The notes below the pieces were generated by a model that was not told the DNA's origin, ran no database searches, and saw only the letters and a program-made list of their open reading frames with translations. DNA of 25,983 bases from a virus. A program made the translations under genes and the position numbers. The DNA is taken from the IMG/VR virus record IMGVR_UViG_3300009537_000153, positions 1 to 25,983 of that record; one strand, 5' to 3'. Numbering within the stretch: position 1 is the first letter of the stretch; every line of letters starts with the position of its first letter. Of the stretch, positions 7,781 through 15,524 are shown in pieces.

Positions 7781-8650
7781 TTAATCTTCAGCTAAATCAG
7801 TAAATGTTTTTCCTCTGAAATCTTCTGAGGTCCGATAATCTTTTTTCTCGTTATCTTTCTCTGAAGACTTTGAAATAGTTCTTCCTGCTATGTTCTTTTT
7901 TTCCTGAACACCAGGACTAGATTTAACAGATGGTTTGTAGGTGTCTTTCCAAAGCTCGTAGCTTTTCTTGATACTTACATTACCTGTTTTCTCGTCTGTT
8001 GGTAGATATTTTGACATTACTTGAGATATATCGCTTTGAATTTTTTCTAAGGTAAGACCTTTTGTTTTTAAGTCCTTCTGGACCTCTGGGTCTTCGCTTA
8101 GGGATTTCCATTCACCTGTAGCCCAGTCATCTAGTTCTTTTTGTTTTTTAGATTTCTCGGCTGTTTCAATAAATGGTTTTAGTTCAGTGAGAACTTCTTT
8201 TTTTATCTGTTCTCTCTCTTCTTTCGAAGATTCACGATATTGACTCCAAGCATTGTCATCACTTCCAAACAGGTTTGTGAACCATTGAGGAGCACTTACT
8301 GGTTTCTCTTCCTCTTTACGAGAAAGAAGTGGCTCAGCACGCTGCTGAAATTCGAGCAATTCTTCGTTTCTTTTTTTAAGTTCTTGAAACTCTTGCTCAC
8401 GGGCTTGCCATCGAGGGTGTTCGTGAAAGGGCACATCTTCTGTGCTGACGGGCTCTTCTTTAGCATCTTCTTTAAGAGAATCCGAATCCTCTGTTTCCTT
8501 CTTCTCTTCGGTTGATGACTCCGTTTGCTCGTCATCGGATTTGTCTTCGGGTGGCGATTCCGCTTGAGTATCCTTCTCAAGTTTTTCCGATTCATCTTCG
8601 AAAGCTGGTTCGCCTTCTTGATGGAGGTTCGCCAAAAAGTCGTTTGACAT
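7781..8650 (-). CDS. Scaffolding protein (289 aa)
   Basis: An internal assembly scaffold is expected between portal and capsid genes, and this protein has the right composition. Residues 1-75 are very acidic (Glu/Asp/Ser/Lys). They are followed by PFHEHPRWQAREQEF, the motif commonly heading the coiled coil of phage scaffolds. A long charged coiled coil follows (about 80-115, then 140-215), and the C-terminus is basic and Ser/Lys-rich, a likely capsid-binding end. There are no cysteines. The leader contains a GTG-CTAAAG hairpin ending about 15 nt before the ATG. Confidence 0.8.
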   Translation of the reverse strand: MSNDFLANLHQEGEPAFEDESEKLEKDTQAESPPEDKSDDEQTESSTEEKKETEDSDSLKEDAKEEPVSTEDVPFHEHPRWQAREQEFQELKKRNEELLEFQQRAEPLLSRKEEEKPVSAPQWFTNLFGSDDNAWSQYRESSKEEREQIKKEVLTELKPFIETAEKSKKQKELDDWATGEWKSLSEDPEVQKDLKTKGLTLEKIQSDISQVMSKYLPTDEKTGNVSIKKSYELWKDTYKPSVKSSPGVQEKKNIAGRTISKSSEKDNEKKDYRTSEDFRGKTFTDLAED

Positions 8651-8665
8651 TTTTTATATGGTGGA

Positions 8666-8690
8666 TAGTGACTCCCACCCTTTAGCACTA
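8666..8690 (-). repeat. GTG-CTAAAG hairpin, copy 3, in the scaffold leader
   Basis: Minus strand: TAGTG, a 15-nt loop CTAAAG...GGGAGT, then CACTA. The stem is 5 bp. It sits between the 61-aa gene and the scaffold start, the same relation to an ATG as copy 1 (11-15 nt upstream). The loop contains GGGTGGGAG, which also occurs at the edge of the structured element near 14.67 kb. Confidence 0.5.
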
Positions 8691-8696
8691 AATCGA

Positions 8697-8882
8697 CTAT
8701 TTAGTTTTTGATTTTTTAATGTTCTTTCGTTTGGGCTTCTTTTTACCCACGACCTTTTTCTTTGGCTTAACTATTCTTTTTACTTCCTCTGCTATTTCTT
8801 TTTTTATTTGTTCTTCAATATTCTCCATTGGTTCTGGTTGTCTTGGCTTTTTGCTAAATATGAAATTTACTTTTACTCCCAT
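8697..8882 (-). CDS. Small, strongly basic protein (61 aa)
   Basis: Not recognised. After a short N-terminal strand (MGVKVNFIFSKKP) there is a charged helix (about 20-38), then a lysine-rich tail of about 22 residues with KPKKK repeats. Such tails bind nucleic acid or the inner capsid surface. It lies between portal (7 nt gap) and scaffold, so co-expression with head assembly is likely. A DNA-condensing or scaffold-accessory role is only a guess. Confidence 0.55.
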   Translation of the reverse strand: MGVKVNFIFSKKPRQPEPMENIEEQIKKEIAEEVKRIVKPKKKVVGKKKPKRKNIKKSKTK

Positions 8883-8889
8883 ATTATTT

Positions 8890-10695
8890 TTATTGTATGG
8901 GGACTTGGTTTATAGAAGCACGACTAACTGCTTCTTCTGTTCCTGTTTGTGGTTGTGGAACTCCTGATTCTCCCGCTTGTCCTGCCTGAGTTGCTTGGAG
9001 CTGACCGAGTTGTAACTGATTCTGCAGAAGTGCGATTGGGTTTGCTTTCCACAAAATTAGTCTTCTTACAAACTCTTTAGGGTCGGGAACTTCAAGTCTT
9101 TCTGCAAGCGTAAGCGGGTCTAGTGCTCCTGCACTCCAGAGTTCTACTGCTTCATTGCGTTGAGTAAGTCTGTCTTTAGGAATCAATGAGCCCTCTTTAA
9201 CACTCACGATAAGCGGAGCTATAAAGTCAGCAGAAGATATTGTGTCATCCCCTGAGCTTCTGGTGACTGGTTTTGGCTCGTCATAATAAACCATCATCAA
9301 CTGAACAAACCAGTTAAAAACGTAGTCATAGAATTGTTCTATGTGGTCAACAATAAGACTTGCTCTATCTGCGTCTTGTCCTCTTATTAAAATCTTTCCT
9401 CTAACTGTGTTCTCGCTTTGTATTCCTTGAGAAGAAAGTCCAGTTACTCCGAAGAGTCCTAGCACTCTGTTGCGGGTATCAACTAAGTCCTGATAGACAT
9501 AGTTAGGAAGTGAAACATTATCAAATTGCTTTATTACTCTGCTCAAATCACCTGTAGGAACTCTTATTGTTTCTCCTCTTCTTCTGGCTATTCCCACGCC
9601 TCGTGCTTGTTCGTGTGTAAATACTTCTCCTGATACTGCGATTCCTCCATTTGCGTTGTCTGCGTTCTTATCAATCTGGCGGACTCTTTTATCTACAATG
9701 TCTTGCAGTGACAAAACTTGTTCAACTAGATTTGTGCTGTCGTATGGTCCTTTGCCTAGATTAAATATTGACAAGAATGCAAAAGGCATCTTTCTTGTTT
9801 CAAAATGATTATTTCCAGGAATGGACTGCATATCGATTATCGGTTCTCCCATCTCATCAAGCTCACCCGTGGGAGCTGGTTGCTGTTCTTCATAATTCCA
9901 GTGCGGGTTCTTTGCTTTATCTAATACTTCGCTTCCTAATGACCAGAAAATAAAATCATTTGTCCACCACTCTATGTAACGGATTTTTGTTCCTAGTTTC
10001 TTTTTTCCTAATGCTCCTAGTATTTCTTTTTTCTTTTTAGGGAATCTGAGAATCAAATCACTTGCCTTGTCTTCTCTGTAGTGTCCTATGTATTCTCCGA
10101 AGTATTCACACTCATCAGTAATTGAATCAGGGTCAAGAATAAGTTTCTGCGGTCTTACTGCTTCCACATCAATTTCGTCTTTCTCTAAATTCCAGCCTAG
10201 TTTTATTACGCCAAGAAAATAAAGCGACCAATTACGAATTGCTTTTTTTACTTTAAGTCTGAGTCTTAAGGAATCAGAAACATCTACAATCTTGTCTTCA
10301 ACTTTTTTCGCAAACTCCGCAAACTGCGGTGATGTGTCAATAAGAGGTTGTGCTATCTGCCTTGACACAACAGGAAGAAATGTTTCTAGTGCTTCAAATA
10401 CTATATTGTCAACGGGCTCTCGTTGTCCTGTCTTTTTTTGGTTTTTTGTGTAGTGTTCACCGAGCCAATATCTTTCGTTTTCTTTTTGTTTCGCTTCAAT
10501 GTCTTCACGAAGTTTTGAGTCTTCCCACTTCTTCTCCCAATCTATTTTTAGCTCAATGAGTTCTTCGTCTGACTTATCAAGCGATAATTCTCCAAGAGGA
10601 ACGCCAACTACGCCTTCTTGTCGTTCGTCTCGTTGCTCGCCTGCGAACTTGTTTGTGTTTTTTCCTAATGATAGAAATCCGTCTAAGAAACTCAT
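8890..10695 (-). CDS. Portal protein (601 aa)
   Basis: Forms the dodecameric DNA-entry vertex. Supporting features are the size and the place between terminase and scaffold. Residues 95-113 (VDNIVFEALETFLPVVSRQ) and 181-203 (RPQKLILDPD...CEYFGEYI) match the stem/wing layout of large portals. A long helix near 425-465 (TVRGKILIRGQDADR...DHIEQFYDYVFNWF) fits the crown/stem helices. The C-terminal 50 residues are Gln/Gly-rich and probably flexible. A rho-independent terminator ends 5 nt before the ATG, so the message must either start inside that short stretch or come from read-through of the upstream leader. Confidence 0.85.
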   Translation of the reverse strand: MSFLDGFLSLGKNTNKFAGEQRDERQEGVVGVPLGELSLDKSDEELIELKIDWEKKWEDSKLREDIEAKQKENERYWLGEHYTKNQKKTGQREPVDNIVFEALETFLPVVSRQIAQPLIDTSPQFAEFAKKVEDKIVDVSDSLRLRLKVKKAIRNWSLYFLGVIKLGWNLEKDEIDVEAVRPQKLILDPDSITDECEYFGEYIGHYREDKASDLILRFPKKKKEILGALGKKKLGTKIRYIEWWTNDFIFWSLGSEVLDKAKNPHWNYEEQQPAPTGELDEMGEPIIDMQSIPGNNHFETRKMPFAFLSIFNLGKGPYDSTNLVEQVLSLQDIVDKRVRQIDKNADNANGGIAVSGEVFTHEQARGVGIARRRGETIRVPTGDLSRVIKQFDNVSLPNYVYQDLVDTRNRVLGLFGVTGLSSQGIQSENTVRGKILIRGQDADRASLIVDHIEQFYDYVFNWFVQLMMVYYDEPKPVTRSSGDDTISSADFIAPLIVSVKEGSLIPKDRLTQRNEAVELWSAGALDPLTLAERLEVPDPKEFVRRLILWKANPIALLQNQLQLGQLQATQAGQAGESGVPQPQTGTEEAVSRASINQVPIQ

Positions 10696-10700
10696 TTTTT

Positions 10701-10731
10701 AAATAAAAAAAGCACCCATTCTGGAGTGCTT
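10701..10731 (-). terminator. Leader terminator directly before the portal start
   Basis: Minus-strand stem AAGCACTC / GGGTGCTT (8 bp including one G-U pair, which makes it better on this strand), 6-nt loop CAGAAT, then TTTTTATTT. The portal ATG is at 10695, only 5 nt after the end of the U-run, and a promoter lies upstream at 10784-10808. This is an attenuator-like arrangement. Confidence 0.75.
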
Positions 10732-10783
10732 CTAATGCGTTTTAGTTAGCTCTCTTTTGAAATTATTATTTCTCTACTCTACT

Positions 10784-10808
10784 AATATAACATAAATTAT
10801 GCAGTCAA
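10784..10808 (-). promoter_or_regulatory. Extended -10 promoter for the head operon
   Basis: Minus strand TGTTATATT (10792-10784), with TTGACT 13 nt upstream of the TATATT hexamer (10808-10803). The expected start is near 10777, giving a leader of about 80 nt that includes the terminator at 10701-10731. The -35 spacing is short for sigma70, but the extended -10 could compensate. Two other sites in the window have the same TTGAC / TGTTATAAT architecture. Confidence 0.5.
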
Positions 10809-10827
10809 TGTTACGAGCTGTGTATAA

Positions 10828-11040
10828 CTATTTATATGTCCACTGATTAATCTTGATTCCCCGTAGTTTCCCGTGCTTATCTCTGTGTATCTCTGCGTGT
10901 CCGTTCTTAAAGCTAAATACCCCTGCTTTGAGCATTGTGTCCAGGTCTCCGTAAGCGTAGGTTCTAAGGTCTTCAAGAAGCTCTCTGTTGTCTGATGTGA
11001 GAGTAAGTTTGATTTCTTGTATGAATGTTGTGCCGTTCAT
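10828..11040 (-). CDS. Hypothetical protein (70 aa)
   Basis: Not recognised. Pattern: an N-terminal beta strand (IQEIKLTLTS), a helix (ELLEDLRTYAYGDLDTMLKAGV) and two C-terminal strands ending INQWTYK. There are no cysteines and no membrane segment. Its start overlaps the methyltransferase stop (ATGA-type), so it is translationally coupled and belongs to the packaging/modification operon. It ends about 20 nt before the promoter of the head operon. Confidence 0.55.
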   Translation of the reverse strand: MNGTTFIQEIKLTLTSDNRELLEDLRTYAYGDLDTMLKAGVFSFKNGHAEIHRDKHGKLRGIKINQWTYK

Positions 11041-12443
11041 AATAAATTATTCACGCTGCTTAATCTTGCCTCCGCTATCTTTACATATTCAGGTTCTTTC
11101 TCTATCCCGATATAGTTTCTCTTTAAGTTCTTACAAGCGATAAGTGTTGAACCTGAACCTGCAAAAGGGTCTAAGACTAAAGCGCCTTCTTTACTTACAA
11201 GTTTTACTAGGTAGGACATAAGGGCGAGGGGTTTAACTGTTGGATGGTTGTTGGATTGTGGTTGTAGTGGTATTTCTTCCCAAACTGGATTTTCACATTT
11301 ACAAGGGCTACCACTAGCTTTTTGGTATCCACATAATTTACACCTAAAATTACTCCTATGTCCTGATTGCTTCTCCTCCAACCCCTCACACCCCATATTC
11401 CTTTCAGATTTTGAACTTTTCGCACAGTAGAAGAAGCGAGAGGCAGAGCCACCATTATCGGAAAACCCTCGTTCATACCCAGCGTCAGTATATTTCCCAT
11501 AAATGTTCCCACTCTTATCGCCTTTGGTCGGAGGTCGTTTATTAGACTTTTCCGTATTCGGAAACAACTCTACTACTTCTTGAGAGCCATCGTGGATGAG
11601 GTTTGCTGGGAAGCGGCCAGTAGTTGTAGTTCCCTCTGAGTCTTGTGGCATACCAGTAGCACTCATGTTTAAACTATTTCCACCTGCTTTATTCCCTGCT
11701 GGTGCATTATTCATAACTTCTGTCCCCACCCTACTCCCATCTATATCTATTCCACCCGTTCCCCATTTAAGGACATTCTCTGCTACTGTCTTTTCGCTTA
11801 AGGGTTTACGAGCTACTGTGATAGGTTCTAGCGCTGGTTTAAGTGCTGTTCCCCAGCCTTCCCATTCGGAAGTGCCTTTGGTGTTATCACATATTCCAGT
11901 GTCATTACTTCCAGCCCAAGCATAAGTTGTTCCTTCCTTGTGAGTAGTTCTAATCGTTGTTGAAAGTTTCTCCCTCTCATTCCCTTGTAACTTATCAACT
12001 GCCTTACCTATATTCAAAGATTTTGGGAAGCCAGACCCATACACCCAAGCAATCATATCTCTAATCTCAAATCCAGCGTCTTCGATGCCTGAAATCATAC
12101 GGTGACACATTCTTGTAGAGTTAGACGCTAATAAGTATCCGCCTGGCTTTAATATTCTTAAACATTCTTCGGCCCATTGCTGACACCATACTTGGTATTC
12201 ATTCTTTGCTTTGGGTGATAAATCATATTCTCCAGCATGCATAGATGGTGAACGAGCTCGGCTATTGTGGTGGTCTCCGCCTATCCATCCTTTTTCTTCT
12301 GCTAATCCTGGCTTAAATGTGTCCCAAGCCTTCCCCATAAATCCTATTCCATAAGGCGGGTCAGTTACCACCGCATCAACAGAGTTCGCTTCCAGCTTCC
12401 TCATTTCTTCAATACAATCTCCTTGTATTATTTTATTAAACAT
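11037..12443 (-). CDS. DNA methyltransferase, beta-class N6-adenine/N4-cytosine type (468 aa)
   Basis: Transfers a methyl group from S-adenosylmethionine to an amino group of DNA. In numbering from the upstream ATG at 12461, the catalytic motif IV DPPYG is at 34-38 and the AdoMet-binding DPFAGSGST at 431-439, preceded by HPTVKP. The motif IV-before-I order is the beta class. The long middle should hold the target-recognition domain. It contains a zinc-ribbon-like cluster C374, C377, C387, C389. I prefer the second ATG (12443): it overlaps the terminase stop by 8 nt, has AGGGAG 9 nt upstream, and gives the usual family start MFNKIIQGDC. No endonuclease partner is next to it, so protection from host restriction is likelier than a complete restriction system. 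Confidence 0.88.
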   Translation of the reverse strand: MFNKIIQGDCIEEMRKLEANSVDAVVTDPPYGIGFMGKAWDTFKPGLAEEKGWIGGDHHNSRARSPSMHAGEYDLSPKAKNEYQVWCQQWAEECLRILKPGGYLLASNSTRMCHRMISGIEDAGFEIRDMIAWVYGSGFPKSLNIGKAVDKLQGNEREKLSTTIRTTHKEGTTYAWAGSNDTGICDNTKGTSEWEGWGTALKPALEPITVARKPLSEKTVAENVLKWGTGGIDIDGSRVGTEVMNNAPAGNKAGGNSLNMSATGMPQDSEGTTTTGRFPANLIHDGSQEVVELFPNTEKSNKRPPTKGDKSGNIYGKYTDAGYERGFSDNGGSASRFFYCAKSSKSERNMGCEGLEEKQSGHRSNFRCKLCGYQKASGSPCKCENPVWEEIPLQPQSNNHPTVKPLALMSYLVKLVSKEGALVLDPFAGSGSTLIACKNLKRNYIGIEKEPEYVKIAEARLSSVNNLL

Positions 12444-14097
12444 CTCTCCAATCTCCCTCATTAATTCCTTCTTGTTCGGCTTTTAGTCTTTGCATAGTTG
12501 CTTGAACTACATCCTGTCCCGCTGGAGTCATAGCTCTTACAGTCTGGTCAGGTTTGACATAAGGAGCTACAGGAACTCCAAAGTTAGGTGATTCTCCTAT
12601 GAATTCTGACTTCGCTTCAGCGAATCTTGATATACCTGCTGTCCATAGCACAGTTGCGAGTGCTTTGTGGTCTCTTCCGCTTCGCACCCATTTATGTCCC
12701 TTGAATCTTAATGTCTGCGGGTCTTCTAGTTTTATTCTTGTCAGATTGTTCCAGTCTAACCAATAATCATACCAGTCGTCTTCGCTTCCCTGACAAGGTA
12801 GTCTTCTGTCTCTGAAGTAATCTACCGCTAATTGAATTCCCCGTTCTCTGTCTACTGCTACAGTCATGTATTCATCTCCCTTTCCCCAGGTAAATAACTC
12901 TTCTCCTTTCTTATCTGATTGCCTGAAATAAGCTAGAAACACTCTCCCTAGCCATCTCTCTTTGAACTTGCGTGAGCCTATAAGGTCTCCTCCTGCATCT
13001 ATTATCGCTATTGCTTTGGGCCATCTTCTCATATGTGTATCTAGTTCATCATAGTCTTTTGCTTCTCCGTGAAAGAATAAACCTTGTTGTCCTCCCATTA
13101 CATAATCTAGTTTGAGTCCTGTATCTATTCCAATTATTACTCTATCGTCTTCTCCTGCTGCTATTATTTCGTGAGTTAGGTTTTGTGCGAATAGCTCCCA
13201 AGTTAGTTTGTTTCCTCCTCCCACATAAGGAAGTCCTAGAACTTTGTTATGAAAATACTCTTCACTCTTATCTTTGTAATAGCCTAGAATCTGCTTTGCC
13301 GATACCCAAGGACAAATTAGAAGCGGTATCCAATATCCTGAATACTCTGCGTTCTCTTTTCCCTTCTTTCTTGCCCATCTTCCTTTTCTTCTATTGTCAT
13401 CTGTGAGTTCAATTCCACACTTTTTACAAATGAATATCTTTTTAGTCTTATCTATTGACTTATCCCAGCTCAAGTATTGTTCGTGTCCTTTATCACACTT
13501 GATAAGCCAATGCTTCTGGTCTGACTTCTGCCAGACTCTATCTACGCCATAACCACTAGCTGACGGGTGAGAAAATACCCACTCCCATCTGTATTTGGAG
13601 TGCTGTAGTCTTGTAGCGTATTGCTCAATAACATCTTGTTTTGATGCGTCTACTTCGTCATAGATATTAAGGTCTGAAGGAACCATAATCGCAGCCTTCT
13701 GAGTCCAAGTTCCTCTGAAGTGTATGAAGTTATCTCCTACTTGTTTCTGCTCTACGCTGTCCTTGTCTTTAGTCCACTCTAAAAGAATTGGGTTCTGAGC
13801 TAAGATTCTGTTCACTTTTCCTCCTACAAATGTGTTTCTATCTGACTCTGTGGGGAGTGTATAAATAAGGTCCATTCTCTTATTCTTTGCTACCCAAAAA
13901 GATTTGATAGTTGCACAGGTGGACATAGTTACCTGAGCTGCTTTCATAATTACCTGCTTCGGGGACATATCACGATAGATGTCCCACATGAATTGGTGGT
14001 CTTTAAAATCTAATGGGATTCCTGTATCTGTCTTTAGGTCATTCTCATCTAGCCAATGATGTATAGAATGGTCTTTTAGAAGGGTTTCTAAGCTCAT
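12436..14097 (-). CDS. terL: Terminase large subunit, GpA-like with zinc finger (553 aa)
   Basis: ATP-driven DNA packaging motor and nuclease. Residues 52-60 (KAAQVTMST) are a degenerate Walker A / Q-type loop. LNIYDEVD at 143-150 is Walker B with catalytic E148. A zinc-binding insertion has C201, C224 and C227 with H205 as a possible fourth ligand, as in GpA-type terminases. The RNase H-like nuclease follows with D325 (IGIDTG) and D367 (AIIDAGGD). 553 aa is normal for the family. Just upstream of the ATG is a six-codon ORF whose TGA overlaps the terL ATG. Confidence 0.9.
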   Translation of the reverse strand: MSLETLLKDHSIHHWLDENDLKTDTGIPLDFKDHQFMWDIYRDMSPKQVIMKAAQVTMSTCATIKSFWVAKNKRMDLIYTLPTESDRNTFVGGKVNRILAQNPILLEWTKDKDSVEQKQVGDNFIHFRGTWTQKAAIMVPSDLNIYDEVDASKQDVIEQYATRLQHSKYRWEWVFSHPSASGYGVDRVWQKSDQKHWLIKCDKGHEQYLSWDKSIDKTKKIFICKKCGIELTDDNRRKGRWARKKGKENAEYSGYWIPLLICPWVSAKQILGYYKDKSEEYFHNKVLGLPYVGGGNKLTWELFAQNLTHEIIAAGEDDRVIIGIDTGLKLDYVMGGQQGLFFHGEAKDYDELDTHMRRWPKAIAIIDAGGDLIGSRKFKERWLGRVFLAYFRQSDKKGEELFTWGKGDEYMTVAVDRERGIQLAVDYFRDRRLPCQGSEDDWYDYWLDWNNLTRIKLEDPQTLRFKGHKWVRSGRDHKALATVLWTAGISRFAEAKSEFIGESPNFGVPVAPYVKPDQTVRAMTPAGQDVVQATMQRLKAEQEGINEGDWRDV

Positions 14098-14147
14098 AAT
14101 CTAGTCTTTTCCATATATTTATTCTTTTATTTTACTAATCTCTTTGG

Positions 14148-14501
14148 TTATTTTGTTTTTAGCTCTTTTAATTTATCCTCGTATTCTCTAATTAATCTCT
14201 TTTTAGCTTCTGTAAGTTCTGTATCTTCTTCATGCTTGTGGAGATGTAAATGCTTTTCTGCTTTATCGTCTGTTTCTCCTAGAATTCTTTTTAAGAAATC
14301 TCGTCTTTCTTGATAGTTCTTTAATTTACTTGCTTCGTTTATGTGGATAAGAAATATATCTAGGTATTTTTCTTTTGCTAACTTATCAAATTCTTCCTGA
14401 GCTTGTTCTCTTATTAATGTTAATTTCCCTTTTCCTCGCTTTCCTATATTCGGTGATTTAAGAGCTGCTTCTCTTGCTTCTATTGGATTTGGATTAGCCA
14501 T
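14148..14501 (-). CDS. Putative terminase small subunit (117 aa)
   Basis: The gene just upstream of terL. A basic N-terminus (NIGKRGKGKLTLIREQAQEEFDK) is followed by helical segments, a histidine-rich turn (KHLHLHKHEE, about 84-93) and a C-terminal charged coiled coil. Size, helical content and position fit a DNA-recognition small subunit. I see no canonical HTH, however, so this is positional inference. The leader contains a perfect TATAAT (14535-14540). Confidence 0.5.
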   Translation of the reverse strand: MANPNPIEAREAALKSPNIGKRGKGKLTLIREQAQEEFDKLAKEKYLDIFLIHINEASKLKNYQERRDFLKRILGETDDKAEKHLHLHKHEEDTELTEAKKRLIREYEDKLKELKTK

Positions 14502-14534
14502 ATTTTTTTATATAAATCTATTTTGTTTGACTTA

Positions 14535-14540
14535 ATTATA
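14535..14540 (-). promoter_or_regulatory. Possible -10 box before the terminase genes
   Basis: Perfect minus-strand TATAAT about 33 nt before the 117-aa gene's ATG. No good -35 lies at 16-18 nt and there is no TG extension, so it is weaker evidence than the extended -10 sites. Position at the border of the early block and packaging genes makes a late promoter plausible. Confidence 0.35.
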
Positions 14541-14546
14541 GCGTAA

Positions 14547-14684
14547 CTCTTAGTGGGTAGTGCCGACAGAAAACAACGATTTTTTTATGTAAGGCCGCTA
14601 GTCAATGGAAAGCGGAAAACCTTGCGCACTTAATTTATGAGATGGGTTTCTAGCGTCAGCATTTACCCTCCCACCCATTAAGAG
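14547..14684. other. Gene-free structured segment upstream of the terminase genes
   Basis: The segment between the 55-aa gene and terminase has no ORF. It is framed by a 12-nt inverted repeat: 14547-14558 (CTCTTAGTGGGT) and 14673-14684 (ACCCATTAAGAG). As RNA this pairs completely on the plus strand (one G-U) and has one C-A mismatch on the minus strand. Inside are a perfect 5-bp hairpin CCGCT/AGCGG (14595-14615) and a weaker GGGT/ACCC pair. A pac/cos recognition site often lies beside terS, so that is one reading; a structured RNA is another. Confidence 0.4.
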
Positions 14685-14845
14685 TCATACCTCTCTATGG
14701 TTATTTTTAATAATTCCTCCTGAACATTAGGCAAATCCTTGATTAAATCATATTGAGATTGGTCCACATCAAGCTCTACTCTCCAGCCCTTGTCTGCTCT
14801 AAGCTGTCTTATAAATGGCTGGCTTGCTATAAACTCAATCTTCAT
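14678..14845 (-). CDS. Small hypothetical protein (55 aa)
   Basis: An ORF with a good beta-alpha pattern: MKIEFIASQPFIRQLRADKGWRV, then ELDVDQSQYDLIKDLPNVQEE, ending LKITIERYDS. It starts inside the 3' end of the zinc-ribbon gene (11-nt overlap, coupled). The pattern of a strand, a W-R-V strand and a Y/I-K-D-L-P helix resembles short hypothetical proteins of other phages, known to me only as unnamed. Its stop lies inside the inverted repeat of the next segment. Confidence 0.55.
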   Translation of the reverse strand: MKIEFIASQPFIRQLRADKGWRVELDVDQSQYDLIKDLPNVQEELLKITIERYDS

Positions 14846-14981
14846 GGGTTATTTTATTTAAACACTCATTGCAAATTGCTCTTATTATCTCTCTATGCCC
14901 CTCGTAGCCTATTCTTGCCTCTTCCATGTCTTTCTTTATTAGCCACTCATTACAAACTATGCATTGCCTTATATCAATCAT
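14835..14981 (-). CDS. Zinc-ribbon miniprotein (48 aa)
   Basis: Two CxxC knuckles, CIVC at 7-10 and CNEC at 37-40, enclose a charged 26-residue spacer. This is the classic treble or ribbon layout for one zinc ion. Its ATG overlaps the stop of the preceding gene by 8 nt and its own end overlaps the next start, so it sits in a translationally coupled chain. Such miniproteins are common in phage early regions, often as host-factor modulators; the target is unknown. AAAGGTCG lies 27 nt upstream of the ATG inside the preceding gene. Confidence 0.6.
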   Translation of the reverse strand: MIDIRQCIVCNEWLIKKDMEEARIGYEGHREIIRAICNECLNKITHED

Positions 14982-15201
14982 TAATCTGCTCTTGTAGGTG
15001 TTTTATAACGACCTTTAGTAATGAATTTATTGCTTCATCTTTTGTTTCTCCTGTGGATTTATAGAACTTATGCTGCCCTCGCTGATAGTCCCCGAAGTGA
15101 TATGGAGCGAAGTGACAATAAGCGTGATAGATTTCTTGCCCCTCTTTCAGGACTATCTTCTCTACGCTGAAGTCTTTGCGTGTTATTTGCTTGTTCTTCA
15201 T
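14974..15201 (-). CDS. Hypothetical early protein (75 aa)
   Basis: Beta-beta-alpha pattern: basic start MKNKQITRKDFSVEKIV, strand IYHAYCHFAPYHFG, then FYKSTGETKDEAINSLLKVVIKHLQEQ. The T-x-x-E/D-A-I-x-x-L helix after a strand is reminiscent of HicB/DUF-type small domains, but the resemblance is too weak to name. ATGA overlap with the upstream gene. Its last codons (HLQEQI) share a 17-nt exact DNA repeat with the gap before ninG. Confidence 0.5.
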   Translation of the reverse strand: MKNKQITRKDFSVEKIVLKEGQEIYHAYCHFAPYHFGDYQRGQHKFYKSTGETKDEAINSLLKVVIKHLQEQIND

Positions 15202-15524
15202 TGTGGATTTTCTAATGCTTTTTGTGTTTTTTTCTGCAGCTTTTCTATATCTTCTAACAAGGTATCTATGAATTTACTTGCTTTAGTTGGCTCATGTAAA
15301 TTGTTTTTTATTATTCTTAATCTGGCGTGGGTGTCTGTTGCTATCTGATTTATAATTTCTAACTCCCACTTTATTTTCATCTGCTTTAAGTGCTGACCTA
15401 TCGGGCAGGCACAGAGCCATTGAACTATTTCTTGAGTTTCTCTTACTTTTACTTCGTAATAGCCGTAATTTTTGCACTTTTTGCAGACATTTATCTTGTT
15501 TTCTTCTGTGACTTGTATATTCAT
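15198..15524 (-). CDS. Zinc-binding hypothetical protein (108 aa)
   Basis: I place the start at the ATG overlapping the HTH gene's stop (ATGA, 15524). An ATG nine codons further upstream would overlap that gene by 31 nt. From 15524 the cysteines are C14, C17 (CKKC), C38 and C40 (CAC), a probable zinc site in a beta-rich N-terminus. The rest is helical and charged with no known motif. It belongs to the chain of coupled small genes and may be a nucleic-acid or protein-binding adaptor. Confidence 0.55.
   Translation of the reverse strand: MNIQVTEENKINVCKKCKNYGYYEVKVRETQEIVQWLCACPIGQHLKQMKIKWELEIINQIATDTHARLRIIKNNLHEPTKASKFIDTLLEDIEKLQKKTQKALENPQ

Noticed and set aside
8296-8688. 130-codon minus-strand ORF overlapping the scaffold gene in another frame
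   Set aside because: Lys/Arg/Pro-rich shadow of the acidic, repetitive scaffold coding sequence; the scaffold frame has the expected motif and position.
7340-12000. Plus-strand ORFs of 60-110 codons
   Set aside because: All sit antisense to confident minus-strand genes (capsid, scaffold, portal, methyltransferase), have poor composition and no ribosome sites.
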